Below are positions 1-11,860 of a stretch of 64,000 nt of DNA, in pieces (position 1 is the first letter of the stretch; every line of letters begins with the position of its first letter). The position numbers and the translations under genes are program-made. Under the pieces are notes generated by a model. That model was not told the origin of the DNA. It ran no database searches and worked only from the letters and a program-made list of their open reading frames with translations. Origin of the DNA: Branchiostoma floridae (taxonomy: Eukaryota; Chordata; Leptocardii; Amphioxiformes; Branchiostomatidae); NCBI RefSeq assembly GCF_000003815.2, contig NC_049988.1, positions 4,350,628 to 4,414,627 on the forward strand. The letters are read 5' to 3'.

Positions 1-2000
1 TTTAAGATTGACCATAAGACAGTGCACCAGGTAATGTACATTACAGGTAAGGCAAGTGTGTTTTCTTTTAAGATTGACCATAAGACACCAGGTAATGTAC
101 ATTACAGGTAAGACAAGTGTGTTTTCTTTGAAGATTGACCATAAGACACCAGGTAAGGTACATTACAGGTAAGACAGGTGTGTTTTCTTTTAAGATTGAC
201 CATAAGGCACCAGGTAAGGTACATTACAGGTAAGACAGGTGTGTTTTCTTTTAAGATTGACCATAAGGCACCAGGTAAGGTACATTACAGGTAAGACAAG
301 TGTGTTTTATTTGAAGATTGACCGCAGGACACCAGGTAAGGCACATTACAGGTAAGAAAGGTGTGTTCTCTTTGAATATTGACCATAAGGCACATGAAAA
401 GGTACATTTCAGGTAAGACAGGTGTGTTTCATTTGAAAATTGACCATAAAGCACCAGATAAGGTACATTACAGGTAAGACAGGTGTGTTTTATTTGAAGA
501 TTGACCATAAGGCACCAGGTAAGGTACATTACAGGTAAGACAGGTGTGATTTATTTGAGGATTGACCATAAGGCACCAGGTAAGGTACATTACAGGTAAG
601 ACAGGTGTGTTTTATTTGAAGATTGACCATAAGGCACCAGGTAAGATACATTACAGGTAAGACAGGTGTGTTTTTTTTGAGGATTGACTATAAGGCACCA
701 GGTAAGATACATTACAGGTAAGACGGGTGTGTTTTCTTTGAGGATTGACCATAAGGCACCAGGTAAGGTACATTACAGGTAAGACAGGTGTGTTTTATTT
801 GAAGATTGACCATAAGGCACCAGGTTATGTACTTTCCTGTACTGTACTGTACCTCATTTGGTCATACCTCTTCTGTAAGCAACGAAAACACACCTGTATT
901 GCCTTTAATGTACCTGATATTTTTTACCTGGCCTGTAGTCAAAGAAAACACACCTGTAGTACCTCTAATGTACCTCATCTGGTCATACCTAGTCATTATT
1001 CAAAGACAACACACCTGTCTTACCTGTAATGTACCTCATCTGGTCATACCTGGCTATAAGTCAAAGACAACACACCTGTCTTACTTGTAATGTACCTCAT
1101 CTGGTCATACCTGGCCTGTAGTCAAAGACAACACACCTGTCTCACCTGTAATGTACCTCATCTAGTCATACCTGGCCTGTAGTCAAAAGCAACACACCTG
1201 TCTTACCTGTAATGTACATCATCTGGTCATACCTAGTCATTATTCAAAGAAAACACACCTGTCTTACCTTTAATGTACCTCATCTGGTCTTACTTGGTCA
1301 TTATTCAAAGAAAATACACCTGTCTTACCTGTAATGTACCTCATCTGGTCATACCTAGTCATTATTCAAAGAAAACACACCTGTCTTACCTTTAATGTAC
1401 CTCATCTGGTCTTACTTGGTCATTATTCAAAGAAAACACACCTGTCTTACCTGTAATGTACATCATCTGGTCATACCTAGTCATTATTCAAAGAAAACAC
1501 ACCTGTCTTACCTTTAATGTACCTCATCTGGTCTTACTTGGTCATTATTCAAAGAAGATACACTTGTCTTACCTGTAATGTACCTCATCTGGTCATACCT
1601 GGCCTGTTATCAAAGAAACACACCTGTCTTACATGTACTCTACCTCATCTGGTCATACCTGGTCATAAGTAAAAGACAACACACTTGTCTTACCTGTTAT
1701 GTACCTCATCTGGTCATACCTGGCCTGTAGTCAAAAGCAAGATACCTGTCTTACCTGTAATGTACATCATCTGGTCTTACCTGGTCATAATTCAAAGAAA
1801 ATACACCTGTAATGTACCTCATCTGGTCTTACCTGGTCATTATTTAAAGAAAAAATACACCTGTCTTACCTGTAATGTACCTCATCTGGTCATACCTGGC
1901 CTGTAGTCAAAGAAAACATACCTGTCTCACCTGTAATGTACTTAATCTCGTCATATCTGGCTTGAGTCAAAGAAAACAGACCTGTCTTACCTTCAAGTAC
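1..2000. repeat. Minisatellite, ~60 bp unit, with internal orientation switch
   Basis: About 33 degenerate copies of a ~60 bp unit fill the left edge. From 1 to about 840 the unit reads with the core ACATTACAGGTAAGACAGG. From about 880 to 2000 the reverse complement dominates (core CCTGTCTTACCTGTAATGT). The two halves have diverged in the rest of the unit (CACCAGGTAAGG against CTCATCTGGTCATACC). Short open frames here are repeat translations, not genes. The array is cut by the window edge, so its full length is unknown. Confidence 0.9.
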
Positions 2001-2472
2001 TAGTATTCAACATGGTATTACCTTGTTCATATACAATGACCACACAACTATGTGCGGGTATTCACAGTTGATGGCATACCCGGTTAATAGAGCCATGTGC
2101 AAGTTATATCTAAATAAAACTACCAAACTAATTTGTAAGAGTAGAGCATTATGTCTGTATTACTGGTAGCATCTTTTGAACGCTGTTCCGTCAACTCAAA
2201 CTGCGAAGTCAAATGCGTGACCGGAAGTGAAAATATGGGCCTCGCGAAAACCCCGTATAGAGCCGTGATGGTACTTCCTGTATTCCGGCTCGGAAACAGA
2301 TCCTCAAACCCTGAAATGTGTTCAAGTTTTGACGCCAGAAATTCCGTTTTCACGAAGTGATCTTCACGAGGTCTTCAGACTTGTCTGGAAGAAGAGCTTA
2401 ACTCCAGATAACTCATCAAGAGATCCTCATGAGGTTTTAAAACTTGGCTGGAATACGGTGAAGTCTTATAAT

Positions 2473-5405
2473 ATGGCCGGTCGTGAGGGTCGCTCCCATG
2501 TGCAAAATCTCAGACTTCCCCTACGTTTGTCATGGACAACTTGGCTTCTGTTTCTGTTCCTGACGGGTTTCTCGTTTGTGAGTAACGCCCAGGACGATAC
2601 AGGGTGGGACCCGGCTGGCTACCCGGACCCTATCCGAGCCCCTGAGCTGTGTGGGAGGCACAACTGGTCAGCATCCTTTGTTTGTGACCCGGACGGGATT
2701 CTCACAACAGATGAAGGTTGGGAACGATGTTTTCTAATGTTGACCTTGCTGTAAATACGCATGCGCAGGCTATGACGTCACATCCATGACATTGAAAGGC
2801 AGTATTAAATAGAGGAGCTATTGTAGATTTAAGCTGAAATTAAGTAATCGCCAATGGGGATGGGGGTTAATAGGGCCCAGGTTTCACCGAGACTCGGCGT
2901 GAGGGGTCAAAGGTGGCATGAAAACGTATTATATTTCAACATCCCGTGTAGTAGAGAGAGTTTCAAAGTATTCAGTAAGGCGATACTTGGTATACATGTC
3001 CTAGATGACCATGTTTTCATGCACAATCACTTTAATTGGCCTCATTTGAGTTTGGCTGTATGAAGATCCACATTCAAGTAGTTTGACATTTAATGATAAT
3101 AACGTAACGTATGGGTCCTGAGTTCGATTCCCACCGTGCGCATGCCCCCGACCTTGTGCCCTCTGGAAAGGCACTTTACACGACTTTCCTTCTGTCTGTA
3201 CCGTGTATGTGGCATTGTTACTATAAGTTACAAAACTTGAGTGCAGTGCCACATCGCCCTCGTCTGTCCAAAAGCAAATAGAAAAAAAAACGTAACATTT
3301 AGGTCGTAGAGAGCTCTGTGTATAAATAAGAAGCGGTACGGGTATCCTAGCAGCCAATATGTTGACGAGTCGATTATGTTGATCAGTTTTCCTCTGTTTC
3401 CGCCCAAAAGGTTTCCAGCAGGCTGTAAATCGTACATATCTATCAGATGCAAAATGAGCAGATGCCGTGAACTATCCTGGTATCCAGCCGTATTATAGCT
3501 CCCGACATGGTATCAAACATAATTATGATGACACTGGTATCCGTTTTTCGACATTTTTGGCAATCTATGGCATATATTTGCTCACTTTTGCAGCTGCTTT
3601 GTACGTTTCACAGTATTGTTGAAAACTTTTTTTTTCATTTTATGAAAAACAATTTATGCCTACCTTTCTGGCATCTCCACTAAAATAGCATTAAGACAAA
3701 AGATCAACAGGCATACTTGAATTCTTTGGAGGGAATACCAGTGTATTCTAATGATTGAAAATATCACAATACAAATTTCAAAGACTGTATCGTAAAGCAT
3801 CTTCGACATCTCGCCTGTTGGTTGTCAAAGTAACTAACACAGATGTCTCATGAAAGGACTTTTTGTATGAACGACACATGTATATCAGAACAATTTTCAT
3901 ACGTTATACAATCAATAGAATGCAATTTGTAAGAACATGACAATCCTGAGTTTGTTACACCACCGCCAATTTCAAAGTCAAAGAAGAAAGAACCTAGTGT
4001 TCGGTATACCAACCTCAACTGAGTCAAACATTCCTGACCACTTAAATTTCACATTGAAGGCAAAATGATTGAAGGCGCGTGATTTTGACTTGTCTGTGGC
4101 ATTTTGGTTTCAGCTAATAGTCTGGATGTAGAACTCATGACTACTGTAACGGATACGCCCTGCCCCTGTGAGGAGTGTCCCGGGAAGAACGACGGTTACA
4201 ACATCGCCGTGGCGCTCATGAAGAGGATGAGCGACCCTGGAGGGTGAGTTCATTTTTTTGGCGACGCCTCTGGGGATAAAGCCTCAAATGTAGAGATGGC
4301 GGTGGCATAAGGAATGTGGTGAAATTGAGCCTTTTATACGACGTTTGGTGTATGAACTAGTAAAGCTCAGGAAAGTGCACCATTGCAGTCACTTGGGGGA
4401 TATTAATCGGATGATGCGATGGGGGGTCTATGCGCCGGCCGGGCTCAAATGTAGGGGCAACACTACCTGTCAAAGTCATGCTACAGCCACATTTCCAAAC
4501 CTTTGGTGCCCATCGGAAAGCTCAAAGGGTTTTTTTCTTACTTTTACTGGTAGAAGATAAACTACAGAGAAGAAAACAAAATGCAAGCATTGTTCCCAAC
4601 CCTTTTGCCTATATTGCAAGAATAGATTCCAACTTAAGACGGTATGTAAAGTCGATATAACGATGATTGCCTATGTGATATTTTGTTTATTTGTTGGTTT
4701 TCTTGCATTGTTTATACTAGTTCAACACCAAGAGTGAGGGCTCAGGGCTTCGCCATGTACCTGCGATCCGTCGCATGGGATTATGGGAGATGTAACGAGG
4801 GCGTGGTCATCTTGGTCTCCACGGAAGACCGACAGGTGAGACTGACCAGTGATCTCGTTGTCATGGCAACATTAACGGTTTCGATAGATTTACGATACAA
4901 GTGTTCCAAGCTTTGAATTTGAAAAAAAAAGACCAAAATGTCAGTTCAAGAACAATTATAAATTTAATTATTTGTGTGCTTGTATTTTTTTTAGATCTAC
5001 ACGGCTACGGGGGCTACCGCTCGCGAAAAGCTCACCGACGACATCGTGGACGACATCTACGGGGACACTCGGGAGTACTTTACCGCTGGAATGTGGGCAG
5101 AAGGACTAAAGGAGATGGCGACAAGATACAAGAAGGTCTTCGCAGGGGGCAGCTCTTCGACTACAGCCGCAGTTGTAGGCACAGTGTTTGGAGTTGTAGG
5201 AATATGTGGGATTGGTGTGTTCTGTATCATATGTAAGAATGGATGTCATTGTAGAGGAGGCGGAAGTTCTAGTTTTCACGAACATTGGAATCGCACGAAC
5301 TACTGGTCCAGTAGTGGTGGTGGTGATTATGGTGGTGGGGGTGGCGGAGGTGGCGGGGATGGTGGGGGTGGAGGAGGGGTTATAGGGGGGGACTACCAAA
5401 AATAA
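2473..5405 (+). CDS. MOLO-1-like TPM-domain membrane protein, copy A (4 exons)
   Basis: Exons 2473-2716, 4114-4243, 4721-4835 and 4995-5405 join in phases 1, 2 and 0 to 299 residues ending in TAA. Residues 1-45 hold a hydrophobic signal peptide (WTTWLLFLFLTGFSFVSNAQ). The lumenal part has VCDPDGIL, a CPCEECPG cysteine cluster, RVRAQGFAMYLR, CNEGVVILVSTEDRQ and IYTATGATARE, the pattern of TPM (TLP18.3/Psb32/MOLO-1) domains. A transmembrane helix (TTAAVVGTVFGVVGICGIGV) is followed by a Cys-rich juxtamembrane stretch and a Gly/Ser/His-rich tail. In C. elegans MOLO-1 is a single-pass auxiliary subunit of levamisole-type acetylcholine receptors; the same role here is only inferred. The first donor (GAAG|GTTGGG) is weak. 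The 6810-9794 gene is a tandem copy. Start chosen as the ATG nearest the signal peptide; an in-frame ATG at 2329 is possible. Confidence 0.8.
2717..4113 (+). other. Intron 1 of MOLO-1-like copy A, with a SINE-like fragment
   Basis: About 1.4 kb without coding signal. Near 3108-3200 it carries a tRNA-type B-box (GAGTTCGATTCC) followed by AAGGCACTTTACACGACTTT, a stretch that recurs in related form near 15500, 25050 and 61150. I see nothing else recognisable. Confidence 0.6.
3100..3205 (+). repeat. tRNA-derived SINE-like fragment
   Basis: A Pol III B-box-like GAGTTCGATTCC is followed about 40 bp later by CTGGAAAGGCACTTTACACG. The same core is seen at 61140-61215 in plus orientation and near 15500-15550 and 25050-25090 in minus orientation. 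This is a recurring short element; the family name was not determined. Confidence 0.5.
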
Positions 5406-6809
5406 CTTTCCGATGCATGGTAAAGTTATGGAAAAACAATCGCCACCTCAAAACACATTTAGTTACCTAACGTTACATTTCAAAGCTTAATGCAAAGCTG
5501 GATTTCGACGGTTAGGTTTCTTTTGGTTCAAAAATTGGGAAGGTAGCTTCAGCGTTTCAAGAGCTACAGCCAGAGGATTTGAACGACACCAGGATTTCCC
5601 CCCATGACCTAATTGGTCAGTCCAGCCCGTGAGTTGTCATTCAGAGGTCAAAACATGACAAAGGTCACCGTTCTTGCTAGATTCAAAAATATACAAGCCC
5701 GTGTCCACCCCGCGCGCGAAAACGATCCCAAAAGTTATTTGAAATACGATGTATAAGAATATTCATGTAAGCATGCCTGCACAACTCAAATGCTGGTAGT
5801 TCCCCTCTAACATCACTGCAATGTAAACGTTTTTTTAGCTTTTTAGATTGTTGTTATTACAGATACGAGTCTTGTTTTATTTTATGTTTAAGTTACGGTT
5901 GCCGCCATATTGATATGTGACGTCATTGGTCGGCCATTTTAATTGAATTACTAAGCCCACTACAATTAAAAATTTTGTACTTTAGTCTAGAACTATTCAC
6001 GTCACCATTGATGCTGTTGTGTCAACTGTAGGCAAACTATCATGCGGATATTAATTTTTCCCCACATAAATAATAGACAAAGTGTTTGTGGTTATCACTA
6101 CTACTGTACATAAAATGTGAATAAAATCATGTTAAAAACGCTTGTTTTTTGTCGTCGATCATTTGTGGAAATTCTATCATATCTATTATGTGACCCCATG
6201 TCAAAATAAACTAAAAAACGAAAGCGTGCGTATTTAAGCTCTCTTCTGTATCTCTCAAAGCCTTTGCCCCCTCCACATATCGTTTTCACTTGTATGTGGA
6301 ACGAGCCGTACTACCTCACATCTGCTTGAAAATTAAGACAGCTGCTCCAACCACTACATCCCAGTCAGCTGTAAGGGTACAATGATCCACGAGACACGCC
6401 TCGAATGTTTCGTGTCACAAAGAGGAAAGCTAGGCTATAACTAGGCCATGAGGGAACCACATTATAAGCGTAGTTTCTCTCCATACGTGAATGAAAGTCC
6501 GTTGTACAAAAAGAAAGACACCTCTCTAAACGCCACGAAAATACGACTTTCTAGTCTAAACATGACACGTTATATTCATCATTCATGTAGCTAAAGTAGA
6601 ACGAAATCGAGAAGTTGGCCGCATTTCATGGCTATTTCTGGATACTTGGTAGTTGATACCCCCAAATCATGGTATTCCCCAATCCAGCCCGCGGACAAAA
6701 ATAACAAACTCCCGGGGTACGGTGTCCCCCCAACTATCCCTTGCCTGTGCACATGTTAACATCTCCGTTATTTCCTACATAGCGATAATATGAGAGACTC
6801 CTAGCTCTG
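5406..6809. other. Intergenic region between the two MOLO-1-like genes
   Basis: A probable 3' UTR of copy A is followed by the upstream region of copy B. Candidate poly(A) signals AATAAA lie at 6120-6125 and 6205-6210. No conserved ORF, RNA gene or clear core promoter motif is seen. Confidence 0.5.
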
Positions 6810-9794
6810 ATGGCAAACACCAGCCATTCCTCAAACTCGCCTCGGACGATGTGGCTTCTATTGCTGTTCCTGGTGGGTTGTTCCTTTGTGAGTAACGCTC
6901 AGGAAGACCCAGGATGGACCCCTGGAAAATACCCGAACCCTTCCAGGCAACCCAGGCTGTGTGGGAGGGTCAACAGGACGTCATCGTTCGTTTGTGACCC
7001 GGATGGAATACTAACACGAACAGAAGGTTTGTAGCGATGATGTTTTATATAATGTAACTGCGGGAGCGCAAGACATGACGTCATAGATACAAAACCATAA
7101 CTTGTCGTCCGCTGGCGGTTTCAATGTGGAATCGATCATCGGTGAGGTCATCGGTACGGCGATATAGATATGTCATATTTCAATATCTCATGTTTCAAAT
7201 CACATTTAGGCAATATTTGGCATACGTCCTATAGAGCCACCTTTGCAATCATTCAAACCTCAAAAGATCAATTTTACATTACCATACGTATGAGTATATT
7301 GTGTTGCCGAGTGAGGGTGTCAAGTTGATCGAATAGACTGCATAGTATGAAATTTATGCCATAGAAGATCTAGTCGGCGACATCTACCGTATTCCTATTG
7401 CTACGGTCACAAGGCGAAAACGGGGTCCGGCAGGGTAGTTTATTACCGTTTACACTTTCGGGCTCTATCACTTTGTGGGCCCGTGCAAGTGGGACACCCT
7501 ACAGCTACCGGGCTATGTTTGGGCACAGCTGGGTCCCCAGATTTTTAAAACACGGAGTTAAAATCAATCAGGGATCCGGCGACAAATAGACGCCGTTACC
7601 AATCGTGAAAACACCGAGAAATACCCAAACGGGATCCGGCAGTTCATAGAGTCATTTTCTTACTCTCTACAAGCCCCGAACGAGCATCGGCGCAATTGTG
7701 ACCGTAGCACATGCATATGGCCGGATTACTCCTCTGGCATAACATGTAGTCTATTTGTTTGATTTTCCGTGCAACTTATGCAGTTTGGTAGGGACTAGGT
7801 CGAACAGGAATCGTCCGCATGGACACCCTTTGATATTGGAAGCCTTCTACACCTGTGCACGTGGAAAGTTCCCTTCATGACCCCATTACATCTTTACTAG
7901 TATGAAATATCCCGGCAACCGCTGTACGTGAAAGCGACCCCAACCATTTAAAAGTGTAGAAAGAAAGAAAAAAAGTCCGTAGTTTACTCGGCAGGGCGTT
8001 GGTTTGGAAAGGCGGCCTGCTCAAACCGTCACAAGCAGTAACATTTTCAGCGATCTACCATAGAAAGACTAGAAAGTTAATTGTGTTGGGAAGAAGTTAA
8101 CGTTAGTGTCGATGATACTTCATCTTGTTAACCTTTGACATTTCAGCTGATCATTTGGACCTGCTACTCTTCACCACCTTAAGGGACACGCCCTGTCCCT
8201 GTGAGACGTGTCCCGGTGAAAACGACGGTTACAACATCGCCGTGGCGCTCATGAAGAGGATGAGCAAAAGTGGCATTGCAGCGTAAGTGCACATTTTGGC
8301 GACGCTTCAATAGTGGAGCCGTTAATGTTTGGCAACGCCTTGTAGGGCAAAGACTTATATGTAAGATACTGTACATATCGTGAGATATTTGAAATCGAGC
8401 CTTTTTATATCGCACATTTAGCGTTATTTTTTAGCATCTGAGATTTTATCAATGCATTTACTTGGGAATCTATCTTTTGTTTTCGGAGGTCCGAATATCG
8501 AATTTAGAGCTTTGTTCTCTCTTTATTTTCAATAACATTGCTAGATTTAACTTGTAGATATTATGTTCAGTCACTGTAATGAATACTGACAGTGTGTTGT
8601 TTTGTTTATTTCTTTGTTTTCCTACATTGTTTACAGTTCATCACCACGAGTGAGGGCTCAGGGCTTCGCCATGTACCTGAGAGCGATCGCATGGGATTAT
8701 GGGACGTGTAACGAGGGCGTGGTCATCTTGGTCTCAACGGAGGACAGACAGGTGAGATGAGACTGACAAGTGGTCTCGCTGCCTTTACGTCTAACGTTAC
8801 AGATACAGACCATTATATGTTCCAATTTCTTAATTGATTTTAAAGAAATGGCTTTACTATCAGAGAATGTCATTAGTATGAACAAAATTACTTAATGAGA
8901 AAAATAAACTGTTATCCAACTGATTCTAGCACCTTTCACTTCCCAATGAAAGTCATATTGGTGGGGTGAGTAAAGTCATTTAAAATCCCAAGGACACGAC
9001 GTCTGGGAAAGCTAGCCTCTACCAGGCTCTGCGGATCAGTGGGCTGATTGTAGAAATTCGACAACTAGATAGAGCTAGAGTCTATGTACGCTAGGGGACT
9101 CAGCCGGCCAGTGGAGTACGTTTCCTAACGATCACCGTCAGTGGCGTACTATAGATTCTATTTGTCCAATTTCTACAATTAGGCCACCGATCCGCGGAGC
9201 CTGGTAGAGGCTATGGGAATGCCAGTAATCTATCCAGTGACCTCTCGATTGTGGGTCTACCCTTGCCACTTAGCCATTCGACACCATCATGAGCATACAT
9301 GCGAACGTTTACAAATGCCAGTTCTATAGAATCAAAATTTTACGATTTGCGTCGTTGTCTTTTTTCTCCAGATCTACACGGCTACGGGAGCCACCGCTCG
9401 TGAAAAACTCATCGACGCCATTGTAGACAACATTTACGTGGAAACCCGGGAGTACTTTACCACTGGAAGGTGGGCGGCAGGTCTAACAGAGATGGTGACA
9501 AGATACAAGAACGTCTTCCAAGGAGACAGCTCTTCGGTTACAGCCGTAGTCATAGGCTGCACGGTTGGAGTTGTGGGAGTCGTTGGTTTTTGTTTATGTT
9601 GTGTTTTATGCCGTAGGTGTAAGTGTGAAGGGGGTGGCTCTGGAACTAGTAGTAGCTATCATCAGCATGACCATTGGTACCATACGAGTCATTACAGTGG
9701 AGGGTATTATGACGGAGGGGGTGGTGGTGGTAGTTATAGCAGCGGTGGTGGTGGTGGTGATAGTGGGGGTGGTGGGGGCGGGGGAGGATTCTAA
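6810..9794 (+). CDS. MOLO-1-like TPM-domain membrane protein, copy B (4 exons)
   Basis: Exons 6810-7026, 8147-8282, 8637-8751 and 9372-9794 join in phases 1, 2 and 0 to 296 residues. Exon 3 has the same length (115 nt) as in copy A, and the others differ only by whole codons. The order is signal peptide (TMWLLLLFLVGCSFVSNAQ), VCDPDGIL, CPCETCPG, RVRAQGFAMYLR, CNEGVVILVSTEDRQ, IYTATGATARE, one transmembrane helix (VTAVVIGCTVGVVGVVGFCL), a Cys-rich patch, then a tail with Gly/Ser runs and a His/Tyr-rich segment. The match to copy A continues across the coding sequence, so the pair arose by tandem duplication. The TPM/MOLO-1 family suggests an accessory protein of a membrane channel, which is inference. 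The tail is extracellular or cytosolic depending on topology; the N-terminal signal peptide favours a cytosolic tail. Confidence 0.82.
7027..8146 (+). other. Intron 1 of MOLO-1-like copy B
   Basis: About 1.1 kb without coding signal. It contains TTCGGGCTCTATCACTTTGT and CAAGTGGGACACCCTACAGC near 7455-7510; a similar motif pair occurs near 15435-15480, so a dispersed repeat is likely. Nothing else is supported. Confidence 0.45.
9013..9213. mobile_element. Small fold-back / MITE-like inverted repeat
   Basis: GCCTCTACCAGGCTCTGCGG (from 9015) and its near reverse complement ending in CCTGGTAGAGGCT (9212) bound a ~200 bp segment. Inner arms GATTGTAGAAATT / AATTTCTACAATTA continue the symmetry. 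It lies in intron 3 of MOLO-1-like copy B. No transposase is present; superfamily unknown. Confidence 0.6.
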
Positions 9795-11823
9795 TATAAC
9801 TAGGAATGTCACAGTAGCTCAATTGGTATCGGCTTCATAGTTGAGCTCTTGTTTTTAATTAGTTGGTAACTAAGAGGTTCAAATCCAGGGAAGGGCATCT
9901 CGTCGTCTGGAACAGACGTATGGGGATATAAAATTAATCGGGATAAATGGAATTTTCAAAAAATAATTGTCGACCAACAGGCAGATAATTTTTGTTTCTT
10001 TATTCACAACACAGAGCAATGTACATTTGCTAAACACATCATGTCTTGGCGATATTCGGTGACATTGATGACATATGCCTGGTTCATTTGGTCATGGTTG
10101 TTTTGTGCGATACATTGTTCCAGCATAGATCTACTGGATATATTTATCGCTATTGTTAGATACCATTTTTATGGAGTGTCCATATCTACCGTCCATATCT
10201 ACCTCCAGGTGGTATCTAAGCCGTTACGAAATTACATCCCAGGTTAGTCACGGACAGGTACGTCTGAAAATGGTTGCCCTAACAAAAGCGATAAATCCTA
10301 CATACGTCTGATAATCGTTCTCTCAAGATTCAAGAGCCAAAAAAAAAAACATTACCAGGCTATTGGTTAATCCGGCTTTTAGTGTATTGACTGTGCACCT
10401 TTTTTTCTGCTAAATTGTGCTTCATTTGTTGTGCCACGCTTTGCTAAATATGTTTTTACTCTGTGCTTGGTGCTAGATCTCTTTCCTGAGCTACATGTCC
10501 CCTATCGCTCCTCTGATATGTAAAAATGTACAGAACATAGCTATCTTCAATCTGGATAGGCACACACGACAATGTCTTCTTTTAAGGCCATGTTGATTTG
10601 ATTATGTGGATTACATCCTTCGGAACGCCAAAACTGTTGCGAGCGTGCGAGTTAAAAAAAAATTGGCCACCCGAAAGTTTCCTTCATTATGAAATATGAG
10701 TGGTCAGAAAGGTTGAACAAATGACTAAACGCACAGGATATGGTGTACCAAAGAAAAGATTCTCCATTTTTGTTTTTATAACATTTTCTTTGACCTTGGA
10801 ACGTTGAAGTTGGCACTCTATGACATTTGTTTGCAGTTAACGGCATATAATATCTGCTCATTTTCCAGCTACTTTGTGCGATTAACAGTATTGTTGTTTT
10901 GGGTGGGAAACGGCCGAAATTTGATGCGCGCGCGGATGTCATCCATGTAATCAAAATCAATATGGCCTAATCACGGCAAGAAAAATCATTTTACGTCATT
11001 TCTAGTTTCACAGGCCTTATTATCTACAGTATTTGACAAACATGAATTTGTGGTTATATTCTTATGTGAGCTTTGATAGTAAGCTTTAATTGTAATAAAA
11101 AAACTCAATTTACAAATAGAAATCTTGCAAGCATATATGATACATGAAACGATGTCAAAACAATATATACAACTCTGTTCATAATATTTTATATACAGTT
11201 TTGCTGGCAAATAAAATCGGACATATACCTATTCGAATTCCTCCTTTTAACAGATACATTCAACAGTAAGCAACATTTTCACTGACAGAGTAAACAACAC
11301 ACACAAGTGAAGAAATCACAGAGCAGCTGACAAGTGCACAATTTTCTTTCTTGTCTATAGCCGTAAATATACTTAGTTGCTCACTTTCCTGAGACACAAT
11401 CTGCAACATGACCTTATCTTTTCAATAAATTGCAATAATGCTGTCATTTTGTCCAGTGCAGTTTTGAACTGCGTTATTTGCTATAGAGCAGTTTTAACCA
11501 CTGCCATTGCTAAAGAGCAGTTTATAACTGCTCTGTATACTAAGGCTGTGTACCCAAACATCGTGATTTTATGATGCTGTTCTATTCCAGAGCAGTTTTG
11601 AACTGCGTTCTTATATAGAGCAGTTTTGAACGTTGCGTTCTTTGCTATTTGTTAGAGCACTTTTCAACCACCGTCTTTGCAATTGAGCAGTTTTTAACTG
11701 CTCTCTATGCTAAGCTAGACCAAGGACTGTGTACCTGAACATCGGAATTCGAAACTTCTTTTTTCCGGAGCAGTTTCGAACTGAGTTCTTTGTTACGAAG
11801 CAGTTTGGAAACTACTCTTTGTG
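9795..11823. other. Convergent intergenic / 3' UTR region
   Basis: Lies between the 3' end of MOLO-1-like copy B (plus) and the 3' end of RTK-A (minus). It holds the tRNA-like sequence, AT-rich unique DNA, and a repeat cluster at 11446-11840 directly downstream of the RTK-A stop. No convincing ORF. Confidence 0.5.
9812..9895 (+). repeat. tRNA-like sequence (SINE head or tRNA pseudogene)
   Basis: An A-box-like TAGCTCAATTGG at about 9825 and a perfect-type B-box GGTTCAAATCC near 9879 have roughly tRNA spacing. It lies just after the stop of MOLO-1-like copy B, so probably in its 3' UTR. A complete cloverleaf is not evident, so a tRNA-derived SINE head is more likely than a functional tRNA. Confidence 0.45.
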
Positions 11824-11860
11824 CTAGGCAAGGCTGTGTACCTGAACATCGTGATTTTCG
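11446..11860 (-). repeat. Degenerate tandem repeat rich in palindromes, overlapping the RTK-A 3' end
   Basis: About eight copies of GAGCAGTTTTGAACTGC-like imperfect palindromes lie here. They are interspersed with three copies of AAGGCTGTGTACCTGAACAT-type sequence (about 11541, 11724 and 11833). The last copy is the coding region for the final codons and stop of RTK-A, so the C-terminal tail and 3' UTR share a duplicated unit. Confidence 0.7.

Noticed and set aside
745-1906. Several 70-94 codon open frames in the first 2 kb
   Set aside because: They are translations of the ~60 bp minisatellite in different frames, with repeated peptide blocks and no start or splice context.
1-2000. CRISPR array
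   Set aside because: Units are contiguous ~60 bp degenerate repeats without unique spacers, and the genome is animal.
9812-9895. Functional tRNA gene
   Set aside because: A- and B-box words are present but paired acceptor and anticodon stems are not evident, so it is listed as a tRNA-derived repeat.
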